Source: Dipodascopsis uninucleata var. uninucleata (taxonomy: Eukaryota > Ascomycota > Lipomycetes > Lipomycetales > Lipomycetaceae). From it: 64,000 bases of DNA. Made by a program: the position numbers and the translations under genes. How positions within the stretch are numbered: position 1 is the stretch's first letter; each line of letters starts with the position of its first letter. Where the stretch lies: the NCBI GenBank assembly GCA_030568195.1, contig JAJLTO010000004.1, positions 434,001 to 498,000 of the forward strand, written 5' to 3'. Of this stretch, positions 46,501 through 59,100 are shown in pieces. The notes beneath the pieces are model-generated. The model searched no databases. It was not told the DNA's origin and saw only the letters and a list, made by a program, of their open reading frames with translations.

Positions 46501-49500
46501 AGATATCACGTGTGACAATGAAGACGTGTGCTCTCTAGATGAAGCTTCAACTATTTGATCACTAGAATGAGAAGAAGTTTCCGATTTTTCTTCTTGATAT
46601 ATAGATTCAGTATCTTCAGCATCTAGATGCTCTGCTAGATCAATGGTAGATCTAACTGACAATTTGCTTTTATCCATAAGCTTCGAGAGCTTCTCTATCT
46701 CAGCAATAACTCCCTCTCGCTGGAAATGATACTCATAGATATCTGCAAGACGACGTCTTAGAACCTCTGCAATCTGAAGACCACAACAGACAATTAACAA
46801 ATGATCCTTCTGTGATAGTATGGAGGATAATAGAGAAGAGAACTGCACATTTTTTAGTCCATTACGTAGAATATCAACATCCAGATTTAAAAACATCTTC
46901 AAAAATGCCGTGACTACTTTCATGCGAATTGCCAACTCTATAGTGCAGGAATATACGTCGATAAGCACTGGCAAGAGCACAGAAACAAACCTTTGTACTT
47001 CTTTCTTACAATCCACTAAGAGCTCAAGCTTCTCTTCATTGGTAGATGTATTACCATAATTAAGTGGCTCAATCATATCAACAAGTGAAGGGTTATTTCC
47101 CACATCTTGCTTTTGAATTCCTGGGAGTAGCTCACAAATTACATTCAAAATAGAAATAATCTGCTCTCGAGGAGTATGAATAATAGTCTGCATAACCAGA
47201 ACACTATTGCTGCCATGCTCTTCCAGTTCACGCTCATTCGGAGGCGAGACACCTGTAAGAAGCTGATAAAGAGTATCAACGATATCCATACTAAACATAC
47301 TCCTTGCTAATGACGAAGACGCACGCGCGGCATATGAAAGAGCTCTTAGAAAATCCGAATGAATTTGATGCCCAACGATGTTATTCGCCGTTGGCATGAG
47401 AAGATTCAAAATCTTCCGTAATAATTCTGTGTTAATCAACTGCTCCAGCTGTCCTGGATGATGCCTAAAACTTTCAATAATACGGGCAACACTGAGACAG
47501 CCTTGCTCTACCACCTTTTGATCTGTACCATCTAAAACATTCTGCAAAATTGGTATAACATCACGGACAGTGGGAAAGCAGTCATTTGGAATATTTTTAC
47601 AGCAGTTCGCTGCAACAAGTACCGCAGTTCTTTGAACATTTGTAGCGAAGAAATCTAGGTAAGTTAGGCATGCTGTAAGGCCCCCTTCTCGAACGACAAT
47701 CGTAGGATGATCAGAAGAAATTCGTAATAGAGTACTCAAAGCTTGTTCAGCAAGATCAATGTATTCTATCTCCAAAAGCTTTTGACACAAAACAGGAACT
47801 GCACCGCCGTATACGACAACCCTGGTAGACTGAGGAAGGACATCCATTAAGCTAGCAAGTGATCTACATGCAACCAACTGAGATTCAGGATCATCCTCTC
47901 CAAAAATTGGATTAACCATGATATCTACCAATTCTCGTACAATCTTCTCAGTGGAGAAAGAGCTAGTGAACATTTCTTCAGTGGAAACTAACAAAGTGTT
48001 GGATAACTCCTGAAGAGCCATCATACGCATACCAGGATCTTCTCGCTGCTTCAAATTTGCAAGAATATCTGAGAAACGTATTGAAAATTCCGACATCATA
48101 CCAGCAGACATCATACCAGAAAGAGAGAACAGAGAACTTTGTAGACCTCTACCAAAGAGAGAGCCGCTTGCTGAACCATCAAAGCCAGAAAGATGCAGCG
48201 AATCTTGATCGGACTTATCCTCGTCTTCGTCATCATTATCATCTTCGTCGTCTTCGTCATCATCTTCGTCATCATCATCGTCGTCGTCTTCATCTTCTTC
48301 TTCATCATCGTCGTCGTCGTCTAGAGAGTTGCGACGACGACTGCGTTGATGGCGATGAATACTGATGTCACCATTTTCATCATCATCATCATCATCATCT
48401 TCTTCTTCTTCTTCTTCTTCATCATCTTCATCTTCGTCGTTATCTCCCCTATCAAGTAGACTCTCATGATTGTCTTCATCCTCCTCGTCTTCATCGTAAT
48501 CATACTCATCAGCATCTTCCAGCTCTGCCATAAGAGATCCCAATGATGGACGCCTATTTGAGAGAGCATTGTAGTTTCTATATGAGCCGCTACTAGAAGA
48601 TGTCTCTGTTGATACAGCTGCACGAACGGACTCTATAGCTTCTAGATCCTCTTTAATTTCGTGATGACTGCGAGTACGTCGCGAGCTTATATGACTAGAC
48701 TTTGAAGACGACGATGACGAGCCATGATGGCCCTTGCCCGAGCGAGAACTTGAATTACGCATTTCCGGAGCCGCTTGTAAAGTGCCTGTCGATTTTCTTG
48801 TATACTGTTTCAACTTAGATGGGCTGGCACTTGAGCTGTTTGTAGCTATTCTAAGTAGCTTAGGAGTAGATGATGAATCAGCGAAGTCGTGTTGAGATTC
48901 GGATGTAATATTTGGAGCCAAGGAACCACCAGAAACGGAAGGAGACGGTAGTGGGAATTTCCCTGAATTCGAACTATTATCTGTGCTCACCTCTAAAATC
49001 GAGGGTTGTTCAAGCGAGCGACGGGTTCGTTTGACACGGGCCAAAGGCACGCCTGTGCTCGAGTTCTGATATTTTTCTTCCGGTGAAATATGCTTCCGTT
49101 TCTGTTGAAGTCTGGTTTGAGAGTGCTGAGAGTGCTGAGATTGATGAGAGTGCTGAGATTGATGAGATTGATGAGATTGCTGAGCTTGTTGTGGTTGCAC
49201 GGGCGGTTGTGATTGCTGCACTTGCTGAGATTGCTGTTGCTGCTGTTGCTTACGATTAGAGTGATTATGATAACTTGAACGAGATCTGTAGATAAAAGAG
49301 CACATCAGAGCTAGGTTCAAGAATATTAGACAAAATACACCTTATCTACTAACCTTGTAAAATGAACAGTAGGAGAGTCCACTGAAGAGCTATTTGTTAC
49401 GCTTGAAACTAAAGGAGAAATAGATGTTATTGGCGAGGAGCTTAGTGTTTGGCGAGCGGAATGACTGCTATTGGCACCCGCAGAAGATTGAGAAGCCGAC

Positions 49501-49556
49501 AGGCGACGGTGACGATGATGACTATGATGATGATTTTTACGAGATCGGAGGTCCAT
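43591..49556 (-). CDS. UFD4: HECT E3 ubiquitin ligase, Ufd4/TRIP12 type
   Basis: Ufd4 is the E3 of the ubiquitin-fusion-degradation pathway and cooperates with Ubr1; TRIP12 is the animal counterpart. Exon 1 (49556-49354) and exon 2 (49285-43591) around a 68-bp intron give 1965 residues. The N-terminal 370 or so residues are low complexity: a His/Gln/Ser repeat, Ser-rich parts, then long Asp/Glu runs. An armadillo-like block follows from about residue 460 (MMALQELSNTLLVS, DDPESQLVACRSLASLMDVLP, AVPVLCQKLLEIEYIDLAEQAL), as in TRIP12. The C-terminal HECT domain has the expected EVEYFDEVGTGLGPTLEFYA, PLFFRANENLLNP and GSPNLPIGGFKALNPTFTIV, with the catalytic cysteine at 1932 in LPSVMTCANYLKLP. 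All core residues are present. The start is the first ATG in frame. Confidence 0.95.
48216..48500 (-). repeat. Acid-coding simple-sequence tracts inside UFD4
   Basis: On the + strand these are runs of TCA, TCG, TCT and TTC triplets; on the coding strand they give long Asp/Glu stretches broken by short basic segments. Such tracts often vary in length between strains. Confidence 0.8.
49111..49250 (-). repeat. His/Gln/Ser-coding repeat in the UFD4 N-terminus
   Basis: A tandem array of short units coding HQSQHS-like and QQ-rich peptides lies near the N-terminus of the HECT ligase. It resembles prion-like or aggregation-prone low-complexity sequence. Length polymorphism is likely, by inference. 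Confidence 0.75.
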
Positions 49557-51618
49557 AAGAAAATAGATCAATGCAGAAAATTGACTATGCTCGTAATCTA
49601 TAGCAACTTTCCCTCGTACACTTTAACTGCGTTTATTGATTCGAAGTCGCCATGTGCTGAGAAGAATCACATAAAACAGATAAAAGACGTATCAATATCA
49701 AGTAGCCAGAAGAATATTATAAAATTATATGCTCTTAAATCTTAAAAGTCCAGTGCAGTCTTCAAAAAATTACTATTAGTAAGTGTAAAAGGTAATCTAC
49801 TACTATCTTGGAAGACAGCGGAAGAGAGTAAATTGAGGCAATACCCACCAAATTGACAGTAACGATTCTACTTAACATCCAATGAATATTGACAGTAGAC
49901 GTCAAGCTCTATTGACCACACAAAATAAACCTAGTCAGAAGTATTGATTAATGATCGATGTCGATGTATAATATTAACCGGTAAAAAAATGGTCTGCTCT
50001 GAGTAGGTAGAATGCAAAGAAACGATCCGCAAAGGTCGCCTATAGAGTTTTGGTCTGATACCTATCGACAGAAACAGTCCGCTGAAACCCAACCTCTATA
50101 TGCTCATATACACGCTACACCTCGTGATATCACTAAATAAATAATATGGTGATACCAATAAGAATGTAGAGTATATAAAAATGAAGACAGAGATTATATC
50201 TGCGATAAATAGAAATATTTAGAAAGCTCCTCTTTACGGTATCGGATCCTAGATTGATGTTTTGTTAATCCACCACATCGGTAGGCACAATCCAATCCAC
50301 CAACGGCCCCAAGCACAGACACTACACGCTCCTGCCTAATATATAAATAATATAATATTAAGAGAAGCTTAAGGTTGCATATTATAGAAGCTATCTTTAA
50401 CAAAATCTTCCATAAGTAGCGCTGAGCAATCTTTGTAGAACTCTTACATAGCTATCTGCCCATAGAATGCAATTCCTCTTTTACCATGATTTAAGTACGA
50501 ATTTCGCACACTACATACCTGTTTTCTATAAATCAGCTATTGCTACTATGATAAATTATATCGAATGATCGATCCTGAAAATGGAAAATCTCCAATTGTT
50601 AAAATATGCTGCTGTGGAGATGTTTCTTTATGCTGTAAGTAGGGAGAATGGCGAAGTGATTTACAAGTGGAATGGGCGAGGTTATAATTACTATTATATG
50701 CATGCCATGCATTATTATATCTTTCTAAAGATTATCGCAGATTTACTTTATGCGCTGGGTTTCCAAAGTAAAATGGCCTCTCTTTCTACCTACATGTCTA
50801 TTATTCTGATACCTACATATAATATTACTGTATTTACATTTAACAAAGCTACTTATCCAATATTAGATCCCGAACGCTGTTGTCAGCTTTAGGGAATGCA
50901 CTACTTGGTTATATAGATCAATGAGTAAGCCTGCTGTATTATGACAGAACGCCAGCTCTTCTTCTTTACACTATCTATCAATGTGATTCGACGATTAAGG
51001 CTTAATAATCCATACATTTTTAAATTTCTGTCATAAATGACTATAAATATGGATGATTGCATCTATAAGAAAACAGGGTAACGGATGGGGAACATTTTGA
51101 GCGAAGCAGATCTCGCGAATTTATTCAACAATACAATAACCGAACTCTATATGGCATTATGACTTTAAAGCCAAGGGTATAGACTTACATATGAAGTGCA
51201 TGTTGTGCTAGTTTTATACTGTATACGGGCAAGGTGAACGAGATATGTTAGTAGTAAACCAAACCACAAGCCTTCAGTCGGCAACAACGGGTATAGTTGA
51301 ACGAATTCTGTTTTAGGAAGGGAAAAGTATGGATAAATTTACTCATAAGTATGACATTTCGTTGTTATTACCTATCTAATCGGTCAAGTTAGTAAATATC
51401 TTGACGTAACTATGATAGCGAAATAATACTTTGCGCTAACATCAACAGTAGGAAGACAAGAACGTGAAAGATGTCGAAGTAGATACAAGTTGTATTAATC
51501 CGTAGACGTATTCTTTACGACAAGTAAGAAGACAATGAAGGTGCATTGAACCTAAAGAGTAAAAAATTTTGATTAGTAGTCTGCAGCTCAAAGATTAAAT
51601 GAAAATCAAGTGGAAGAC
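49557..51618. other. Intergenic region upstream of UFD4
   Basis: A 2.06 kb gap that includes the UFD4 promoter and the 3' flank of the first IRC24-like gene. A 103-codon ATG frame at 50581-50892 (+) and a short frame at 50194-50381 (-) with a good upstream TATATTAG acceptor have some coding look, but no family resemblance; neither is called. Confidence 0.5.
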
Positions 51619-52613
51619 TTACTGAAGATACTGGCCGTTGAGTTCCTTGAATCCCTTAACAACAAGGTTGCTAATAACAGTGGCTGGTGGATTGATGGAT
51701 GGAATAGATCCGTCTTCCTTGATCTTCAAAAGATAGTCGTGGTGCTCTCCCTTCATTTGAGATCCATCTATAACATATAAACACTATTCAGTTCTTAAAA
51801 TGACAAGTACTAATTAACTACTTACGGTCACTTCTAATCTCCGCTTGCATAGCAGAGTCCATAACACCGGGATCAATTGAAATAGCAAAAATATCAGGCT
51901 CCTCTGCAGTGAGAGTGACAGCTAAATGGTTCAAGCATGCCTTCGAGCTTCCGTAAGCTTGCCATCCGTGCTACGTTGAAAAATTAGCTGTATAAGAAAT
52001 ATTTTCAATAATTATAACATGTATAACGTGTGCTGCGTTAAAGCTTCACAGAAAAAGAAAGAGCCAAACTCACAAAGTGTGTCTCCAAAGAAGCTTCCGA
52101 CGACACGAAAACTACTTTACCGTTGGTTTTTCTCAGGTATGGCATAGCTTCCTTGAGCATAACTAGAATAGAAAAATAGTTGATGTCAAAGAGCTTCTTG
52201 AAGGCATTAATATCCAAGTTCGCAACAGTAGCGACAGGACTAATAACAGCAGCGTTGAAAACAATTCCATTGATAGTTCCAAACTTCTCAACAGCAGTCT
52301 TTGCAGTCTTTATGCTAGTCTCGAAATCTGAAAGGTCACCAGTGACGTACTCAAACTGAGAAGGATACTTCTCTTTCAGAGTAGTCATTCCAGCAGCAGA
52401 TCGAGCAACACCAACAACCTTAGCAGAAACGGGCTCTGAGAGAAGCTTCTCAGCAATATTGTATCCCAGGCCTATCCATTATCGTAAAAAATAGCAATTA
52501 GCGCAATTCAAAACCAATTATCTTCTGTCATACATAGTGATGCTAACATGCGATATGTATAATTTACCTCTAGAAGCACCGGTGACAATAAAAACAGGCG
52601 ATTCGTTCGTCAT
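51619..52613 (-). CDS. Short-chain dehydrogenase, Irc24/YIR035C-like (copy A)
   Basis: This is an NAD(P)-dependent short-chain dehydrogenase resembling yeast Irc24 and YIR035C, which reduce diketones such as benzil in vitro; the natural substrate is not known. Exons 52613-52568, 52471-52074, 51970-51826 and 51767-51619 give 245 residues. The Rossmann start is VFIVTGASRGLG, the NAG-like motif is FNAAV, and the active site has VFVSSEAS with the YGSSK (YxxxK) catalytic pair in HGWQAYGSSKACLNH. The product-release region is DPGVMDSAMQ. It is adjacent to a paralogue in the same orientation, 278 bp away, with three introns at matching positions, so the pair arose by tandem duplication. The family is secure; the substrate is unassigned. 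Confidence 0.88.
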
Positions 52614-52891
52614 GATGTATGTATATTATATGCTACAAGGAATGGCAGGTTCTACTTCGAAACTATAAGTATGAAGACGATAGAAACTAGCTACAAGAAC
52701 AAGACTACAGAAAGGTGTGAGATTCTCAAACCATATTTGGGGAGTTAGTTGACTGTGGTTGCAGTCGATAAGAAGTTAAGGTTTTGATGCTCTATAAGTG
52801 AATATTACAAGTAAGTTACTTATATATTAGGGTATTTTATTAAAATATTCAATTTTAGAGCGCTAAATTGAGTAGTACACCCGTCTCGAAT

Positions 52892-53999
52892 CTAAAGCTC
52901 AAAATCTCTATATGGAGCAAGCTCGGCAGCATTAAATCTAGAACACAAGTACACATCTAGTCAGGTTTGTTAAACAAGATATTAATATTATATCCATACC
53001 TCATAGTCTTGCCACTTAACTCAGGGTCAGCTTTAAGGACCAAGTTGACAGCAACATTTCCAGGCTTCTCAGGAGGAGAAAGATCACCGTCGGCCTTCAA
53101 GTTCAAGAATCTCTCATGTTCAGTAGTTTTCATCTCGGAACCATCTATTTAAGGAAAGTAAAAAAGCACAATTAGAAATCACAACGTTAGAGATGGAGAC
53201 AATTTCTGAATATTGAGATCTTGCTTACGAGTTTCTCGAAGAGCTTTTTGCATATCGGTGTCCATAACACCAGGGTCGAGTGAAAACGCAGTGATTTCAG
53301 GCTCTTCACCAGCCAAAGTTGCACACAAATGATCAGTAGCAGCCTTAGAGCCACCATAGGCACCCCATCCGTACTATAACACTGATTAGTAATCTAATAG
53401 CTCATCTAGACAGCAATGACAAATAATAGGTAATAGAAATTAGCCCATACAAAGTAGTGATGAGAAGCACCAGATGAAATGAAAACTACGCGACCCTTTG
53501 ACTTTCGAAGATGAGGAATAGCCTCTTTGAGCTACACGATGATAGTAATTAGCTGTAAATCATTTATATTCAGTCTTGTATGATACTTACAGCAAGCACA
53601 AGAGAGAAATAGTTGATGTCGAAGAGCTTTCTCCACAAGTCAGCATTAGCCTTGGCAACAGTAGCAATAGGATCAAGGATTGCAGCATTGAAGATTATGC
53701 CATCTAAGCTACCAAATTTTTCAACAGCAGTAGATACAGCAGCCTTGTTGACTTCTTCAGTAGAAACGTCCCCAGTGACGTATTCAACTTGGCCTGGATA
53801 TTCAGCTGCCAGTTGCTTGAGACCCTCCTCAGTTCGCGCAACGAGAACAAGATTGGCCGATCGTGATAGGAGCATCTTGGCCATAGCGGCTCCCATACCT
53901 GTGATGATTTTGATTAGAAAAAGTCTCCAACAGATCAGAAGTTAACTTAATTTTAGCATTACCTCTGGATGCGCCAGTAACGATAATAACTGGTGCCAT
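52892..53999 (-). CDS. Short-chain dehydrogenase, Irc24/YIR035C-like (copy B)
   Basis: This is the paralogue of the preceding gene. Exons 53999-53963, 53898-53591, 53531-53451, 53373-53229, 53144-53000 and 52937-52892 join to 253 residues. The cofactor motif is IIVTGASRGMG, the NAG-like motif is FNAAI, and the catalytic residues lie in VFISSGAS and YGWGAYGGSKAATDH. The product loop is DPGVMDTDMQ. Compared with copy A it has two extra introns, one after FSLVLA and one near the end that leaves a 46-nt last exon coding FNAAELAPYRDFEL. The N-terminal halves (for example EYVTGD and KLFDINYFS) are very similar between the copies while the C-termini differ, which may mean different substrates. Function beyond oxidoreductase is not visible. 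Confidence 0.88.
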
Positions 54000-55093
54000 C
54001 GATAAATAATGTGTTACTTTGATTGATTATTCTGATATCTGAATAGGGAAAATCGTTCCAATCAAATGAAATATCAAATAGTGCCAGACTTTCACGTGTA
54101 TTAGGGTACTGTAGGAGTTTCACGAATTATTTGCATTGGTTAATTTAGCAGGTGCAGTAACATAGTGACTGATAGCATTACATATTAGATATCTCAACAG
54201 AAGAAACAGAGAGCTGTAATCAGACGACAATAATTGATGTATCTGTGCTAGAAGAGAGCATTCTGAGATTCCATAGTGTATCATTTACAGCAAAGACTCG
54301 ATAACGTTCAGCGATCAGTTTGATCTCGACTACATTTCTTTTGAACTCTCTGGTTCGATTAAAGCCGCTGCGACTGCTAGACCAGGCATCGATGCAAACA
54401 TATCATTTCTTGCACAGCGAGAGACCAACTGTGTACTGTAACTCATTTCGGAGCAGTAACAGGGAATATCGCTGTTATTAAGGTTCCGCATCAATAGCTG
54501 GGTTTCATCTTATTTGACAGGTATTTCCGAAATACACTAACCTTTATTGCAATTTATTAAACTATGATCCCAATAATGCATGCGGCTTACAGCCCCTGAA
54601 GATCACACTATAAAGCTTGTAGATCTAAACGCGCCTGAATTGCCCTTAGCCCACCAGTTAACTTCGTAACGCTAAATCTTGAACAAATGCCAAATACATG
54701 TGCAAACGTGCAGAATCATGAGACAAGCGATTTTACTGCAAATTTTGGTAAACGTCGTAAGATGCTATCATTGATATATATTTTTAAAACTATCTTCTAG
54801 AAATAGAATATTATGATTATAAATTAAAACAGCAATGATTCAAAATCAAAAACACGAAGAGAAAAATGTACTCGTAAAACCTTAATAAACACTGTACAAA
54901 ACAAATTCAAAATCAAATGCAGTTAAATTATAAACCAATCCAGAGATAAACCCAGCGTTTAAGACATTCCCTTTATATATGTACGTTCCATGAGTGAACT
55001 GTTTTTGCTAATCCAATATTAGACCATGAAAAAAGAAAGCGTAACGTCCCCCTTCCCATTTAAAACTACCAAACCGTTTCCTCTAAATTTAGT
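54000..55093. other. Intergenic region, copy B promoter / polyol dehydrogenase 3' end
   Basis: 1.1 kb without a credible reading frame, containing the promoter of copy B and the 3' flank of the next gene. Confidence 0.6.
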
Positions 55094-56134
55094 TTAAATA
55101 ACACTGTAGCCACCGTCGATCAAAATGTCCGAACCTGTGCAGAAAGAGCTGGCATCAGATGCCAGCCAGAGAGCACAGCCGGCAAGTTCCTCAGGCGAAC
55201 CAAGTCGTCCCATCGGAGTTCTACTCTTCCATTCCTCGAAAAGAGGACCCTCGTATGTAGTGTTAAGAGGAGTGTCCATGTATCCAGGAGAGATAGAGTT
55301 ACAACGAATGCGGAATCGGGACCATTCTGCAGCAAGAGACTTCATCAAATGAATAACACCGGCCTTTGAGGCATTGTAAGCAGACTGTGGCTGGGGCCAG
55401 TTGACAATTGAACCAGACATGGAACCAATGAAGACAACCGAACCACCGTTTCCAGCAGCAATCATGTGCTTAGCAGCAGCCTGGGCGCAAATGAAAGATC
55501 CATTAAGGTTGATATCGATAACTCGTCGGAACTTGGCGGCAGAGTACTCCTCAGCATGAACCAAGTCGGCAACACCAGCTGAGCAAATCAAAATGTCAAG
55601 ACGGCCAAGATCATGAACAACAGAATCCATGATCTCCTGGACATTACTCTCGTCGCGAACGTCAACTCTGTAGAATTTAGCATTAACGCCATACTTAGTG
55701 TTAAGCTCCTTGCAGGATTCCTCGCCGAGATCAGACTGCAAATCAAGGATAGCAATTCCTGAAATGCCGGCAGAGCAGAGCCCCTGAGCCATAGAGAAGC
55801 CGAGACCTCGAGCGCCACCAGTAACGACAGCAACTCGGCCGTCGAGACGGAAGAGGCTCATGACGTTGAAGTTAGTGCTGTTGGCATAGTATGGAGCCTT
55901 AGCATTGGGACCAAGCGCTCTGTTAAGAAAAGGAACAGTGGCATCAGCTGCAGGATGAGCAGAAGCTGGAGCACTAGCAACCTGGGTGTTAGCAGGAACA
56001 GAAGCGGGCTGCGCAGACTCTGTGGTAGCCTGGATTGGCTGGCAATCGAGGGAGGACAGAGGAGGAGTTGGAAGAGAGGGTGGAGCCATTTTTTGTTCGT
56101 CAACTGGTAAAACAGAAATGGAGACAGCTGCCAT
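55094..56134 (-). CDS. Polyol/arabinitol-type short-chain dehydrogenase with N-terminal extension
   Basis: This is a short-chain dehydrogenase resembling D-arabinitol 2-dehydrogenase and sorbose reductase (Sou) enzymes, which interconvert sugar alcohols and ketoses with NAD(P). It is a single exon of 346 codons. Family features are the cofactor loop TGGARGLG (residues 105-112), Asp131 after the second strand (usually an NAD preference), ICSAG in place of NNAG, SMSGSIVNWPQPQSAYNASK with catalytic Tyr253 and Lys257, and SISPGYMDTPL. The first 90 or so residues are Ala/Pro-rich and absent from typical members, which begin near SLFRLDGRVAVVTGG. In-frame ATGs at 56134, 56089 and about 55863 could give proteins of three lengths. 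Codon choice looks biased toward frequent C-ending codons, suggesting strong expression. Substrate is not certain. Confidence 0.88.
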   Translation of the reverse strand: MAAVSISVLPVDEQKMAPPSLPTPPLSSLDCQPIQATTESAQPASVPANTQVASAPASAHPAADATVPFLNRALGPNAKAPYYANSTNFNVMSLFRLDGRVAVVTGGARGLGFSMAQGLCSAGISGIAILDLQSDLGEESCKELNTKYGVNAKFYRVDVRDESNVQEIMDSVVHDLGRLDILICSAGVADLVHAEEYSAAKFRRVIDINLNGSFICAQAAAKHMIAAGNGGSVVFIGSMSGSIVNWPQPQSAYNASKAGVIHLMKSLAAEWSRFRIRCNSISPGYMDTPLNTTYEGPLFEEWKSRTPMGRLGSPEELAGCALWLASDASSFCTGSDILIDGGYSVI

Positions 56135-59100
56135 TATACGGGGTTCTTTTATAGTAGAGAGATAAGGAGCAGCAAAGACTAGAGGACCGAAGGTACTATA
56201 GACTGAGGCAAGAGAGCGTTAGTGTACTGAGCGAAGTAAGGGAAGATGAAAGAAGAGGATATGGGGTGCCTTTTATCCTTGATAGAACGCTAGGAGAAAA
56301 TAATGATTAACAGAAGTAGAAATATACGCAGACGAATTGATCACAGATCTGTCTGGAATAACAAAAAAAAAAACAACTACGGGAATTTTATATTGCTACG
56401 GCTATCAAAAATTTTGCGCTTCTCTTAAGGCCTGGGTCGTTTAGAAAATAGGTAATAAAAACAGGAGGAAAATGTGAGCGAGAAAGTATCCCGATGGAGT
56501 TTTTCAATTACCAAAATAGACGAGGTTTTCGAATACCTGGAAAATTTAAAGTCTAATCTAATCATAAAACAAACTCTAAATAGATACCATCTGTGGTACG
56601 CTTCACGAATTAGCAATACAGCGTTTATTAGGGTGGCTCAGTTTCCAAAAATAACAATATTGACGGCGGCAGATACAGCTTTTGACGCGAGAGAAATTAC
56701 CGTATGCGGTAGGCGAAATACCGGCGCGCGTATACATACGCTTGGCCACATTGTACCCAAACAGAGTTATTGGAGGACGAAAAGTACTCGTTTCGGAGAT
56801 ATTTTGACATGACTCTCTTACTCAGCATGTGAGCATGCATGCATTCTTTTTGTTGAACTAAAGCACTGGGTTCAATCGGCCATAGGATCCGCTGTAACCG
56901 TGCAGCAGCCACCTAGGAGTACATGGCATGATCACTGCCGCTAAGAAGGAGCGGCGAAAAAAAGAAAGAATCCAGATCGGATGCGACTAATATGCTGTTA
57001 TATTCTGCTATCTACTGAAGTGTTTAGTCGCAGATTATTACTCTACATTCATTTTGCATTTACATGCTTTTGTTGTTGTTGTTATTGTTTTTTTTTTTTT
57101 TTTTGGCTTCTCTGGTCTCCTTCCATGCTCTGCGCGTGGATATCTATATTCATACAGCTATCCACTTCCGCCATCAACCTGTAAACATTGAGGCTTTTTC
57201 CTCCCTCTCTGTCTCTTTTTGTCTCCTGCTCCGTCGCCCAAGGGCAGTTTGCTACCGTGTCCATCAGGTACTCGCGCCTCTTTCCGTCTTCAGCTCACGT
57301 TGCTTGTCTCTGAGATAGTCTGTAATTTTACCACTGCTTCTGTCTAGCCTCGTCAACCCGCGAGCGCTTCCTAAACAGCAGGCCGAGCTCAGATGCTCTC
57401 GATATACGCTAAGCGCCCGTTTCTCTTTCTGCATCTGTCTGTCTTTCTCATATCGTTTGTTATATACGCCGTCTAGCGTTTATTTCTTATTTCTTATTTA
57501 CTTTGGTCTTATTTTATTTTGTTTTGGCTTTCTTTGTTATGCTTCTCCTTGCTTTTTCTACCGCGCAGGCAGTTTATAACCTCTAAATAAGCTTATATCG
57601 CTTATATAATCCGAATCATGGGACGTGGCAAACATTACGTAACACGCATGGTGGCTATAAAGCAGCGCTGGAGAAAGTGCAGCTGTAGTGCGTAGATTAA
57701 AGGTGATGATAACGGGACAGTTGCAGCCTAGCGATCTACGGCGCTCCAGCGAGCTGGTGCGGACATAAGAGGAGAAAGAAGGGATCTTGGGAGCTGATAC
57801 AGGGGCCGTCAGGATTGGCTCTTGCGCTCTTCGCTTTCTCGTGAGCTCTCAAGCTGCACTAGAAGCTCTGGAAGCTCCCCTGTTGGGTAAATGGCCCGGA
57901 CCACCGCGGCGCTGCTCGGTGTCACAGAATGCGACCGATATGAGACGTTTGATTTAGCAGCGACAGTTCTGCGACAGACACGAGCGTGTCTGCGGAGCCT
58001 GCGCTTCATTTTCTGTGTTTTGTATGGTGGTGTGGAGGGCTACATGCGGAACTTTTCTACAGGCGCTTTTCTAGGGACCTAATCTACTTTCACTCTCCTC
58101 CTTTCATTGGCAACGGGCTAAGTAAACGTCCAGTGGAAGGATCCATTGTCAGTTCTGGCCGAGACTATACAGTCTCCGCATGGACGCACCGCAGGATATT
58201 GTTAATAACAGGAAATTAACCGGATGCTGCATATTATTTATATCCTATATAACCAAGAAATCCGCAGCTAAATTAATCCCTTTATTTTCCGGGGTTGGCT
58301 AAAGCGCTATGTTACTATATTTTAAGAGGTCTCTCAATGCATATTTGTGCTACTACGGCAGCTTTCATGGTGCATGATTCGGATCATATGTCGATCTGCG
58401 TAGACTGCAGCTGCTTGCTGGGTGATATCTGTCTGCATATCATGCGTGAGCGCTTTCTCACGCTTCTGTGAAGTTAGCAACCTGTGTGATTGAGTAGATG
58501 AGGAGACTGCTCTTAGTTGTAGTCTGTCGTTGGGCCACGTCTTCTTTTCACGTCCCGTACATTCAGCACCAAAAAATCCCCCCATTAACGAATTCTGTTT
58601 AGAGCCAGTCACCGTGTACACGCGCACCCTCTAAATATCACCAGCTACATGCAGCAGGCGTGCCAGCTGAAGCTGCTGACGTGGTCGATAGAATTAGCCA
58701 CCTTGCTATGCATCTCTTATTACTCAACATACTGCATTAATACAGTCAGGTACTATAAAAACTTCGATCTGCTGTGTTCCAATTTTAAAAGCCGCAAGAG
58801 AAGCTATCCTTCACTATTTATTTTTTTTGTTATAATTTGACAGGCAAGATATTTTTAGAAGTGTACTCAGTAAGGTTCGAATTAATATATAGATTAAACT
58901 ATATTATAGTTATCTAAACATTGGCTTGATATTACTGAGAAGATCTTCGTCCGCGCCTATCCGAAACGATCGTTATTGTGCAATCCACTAAAAGCTGACG
59001 TTTATATTCTATTGCATAGAAGCTGCAGAGCCAATATTATCTCAATTGTAAAAGACTGCGCTTTAGATATAAATACGTTAATATTAAAGCAGTCTCGCTC

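Noticed and set aside
50194-50381. Minus-strand frame preceded by a good splice acceptor
   Set aside because: The peptide around VLGAVGGLDCAYRCGG looks protein-like, but I could not find a first exon with an ATG and matching phase.
50581-50892. 103-codon ATG frame on the plus strand
   Set aside because: It has a fair start context but Tyr/Ile-rich composition, no recognised domain and no conserved-looking motif; kept only as a note.
56474-56812. 112-codon open frame on the plus strand
   Set aside because: It begins with GTG, not ATG; no splice-supported upstream exon was found and the peptide matches no family. Frames of this length are expected by chance in a few tens of kilobases.
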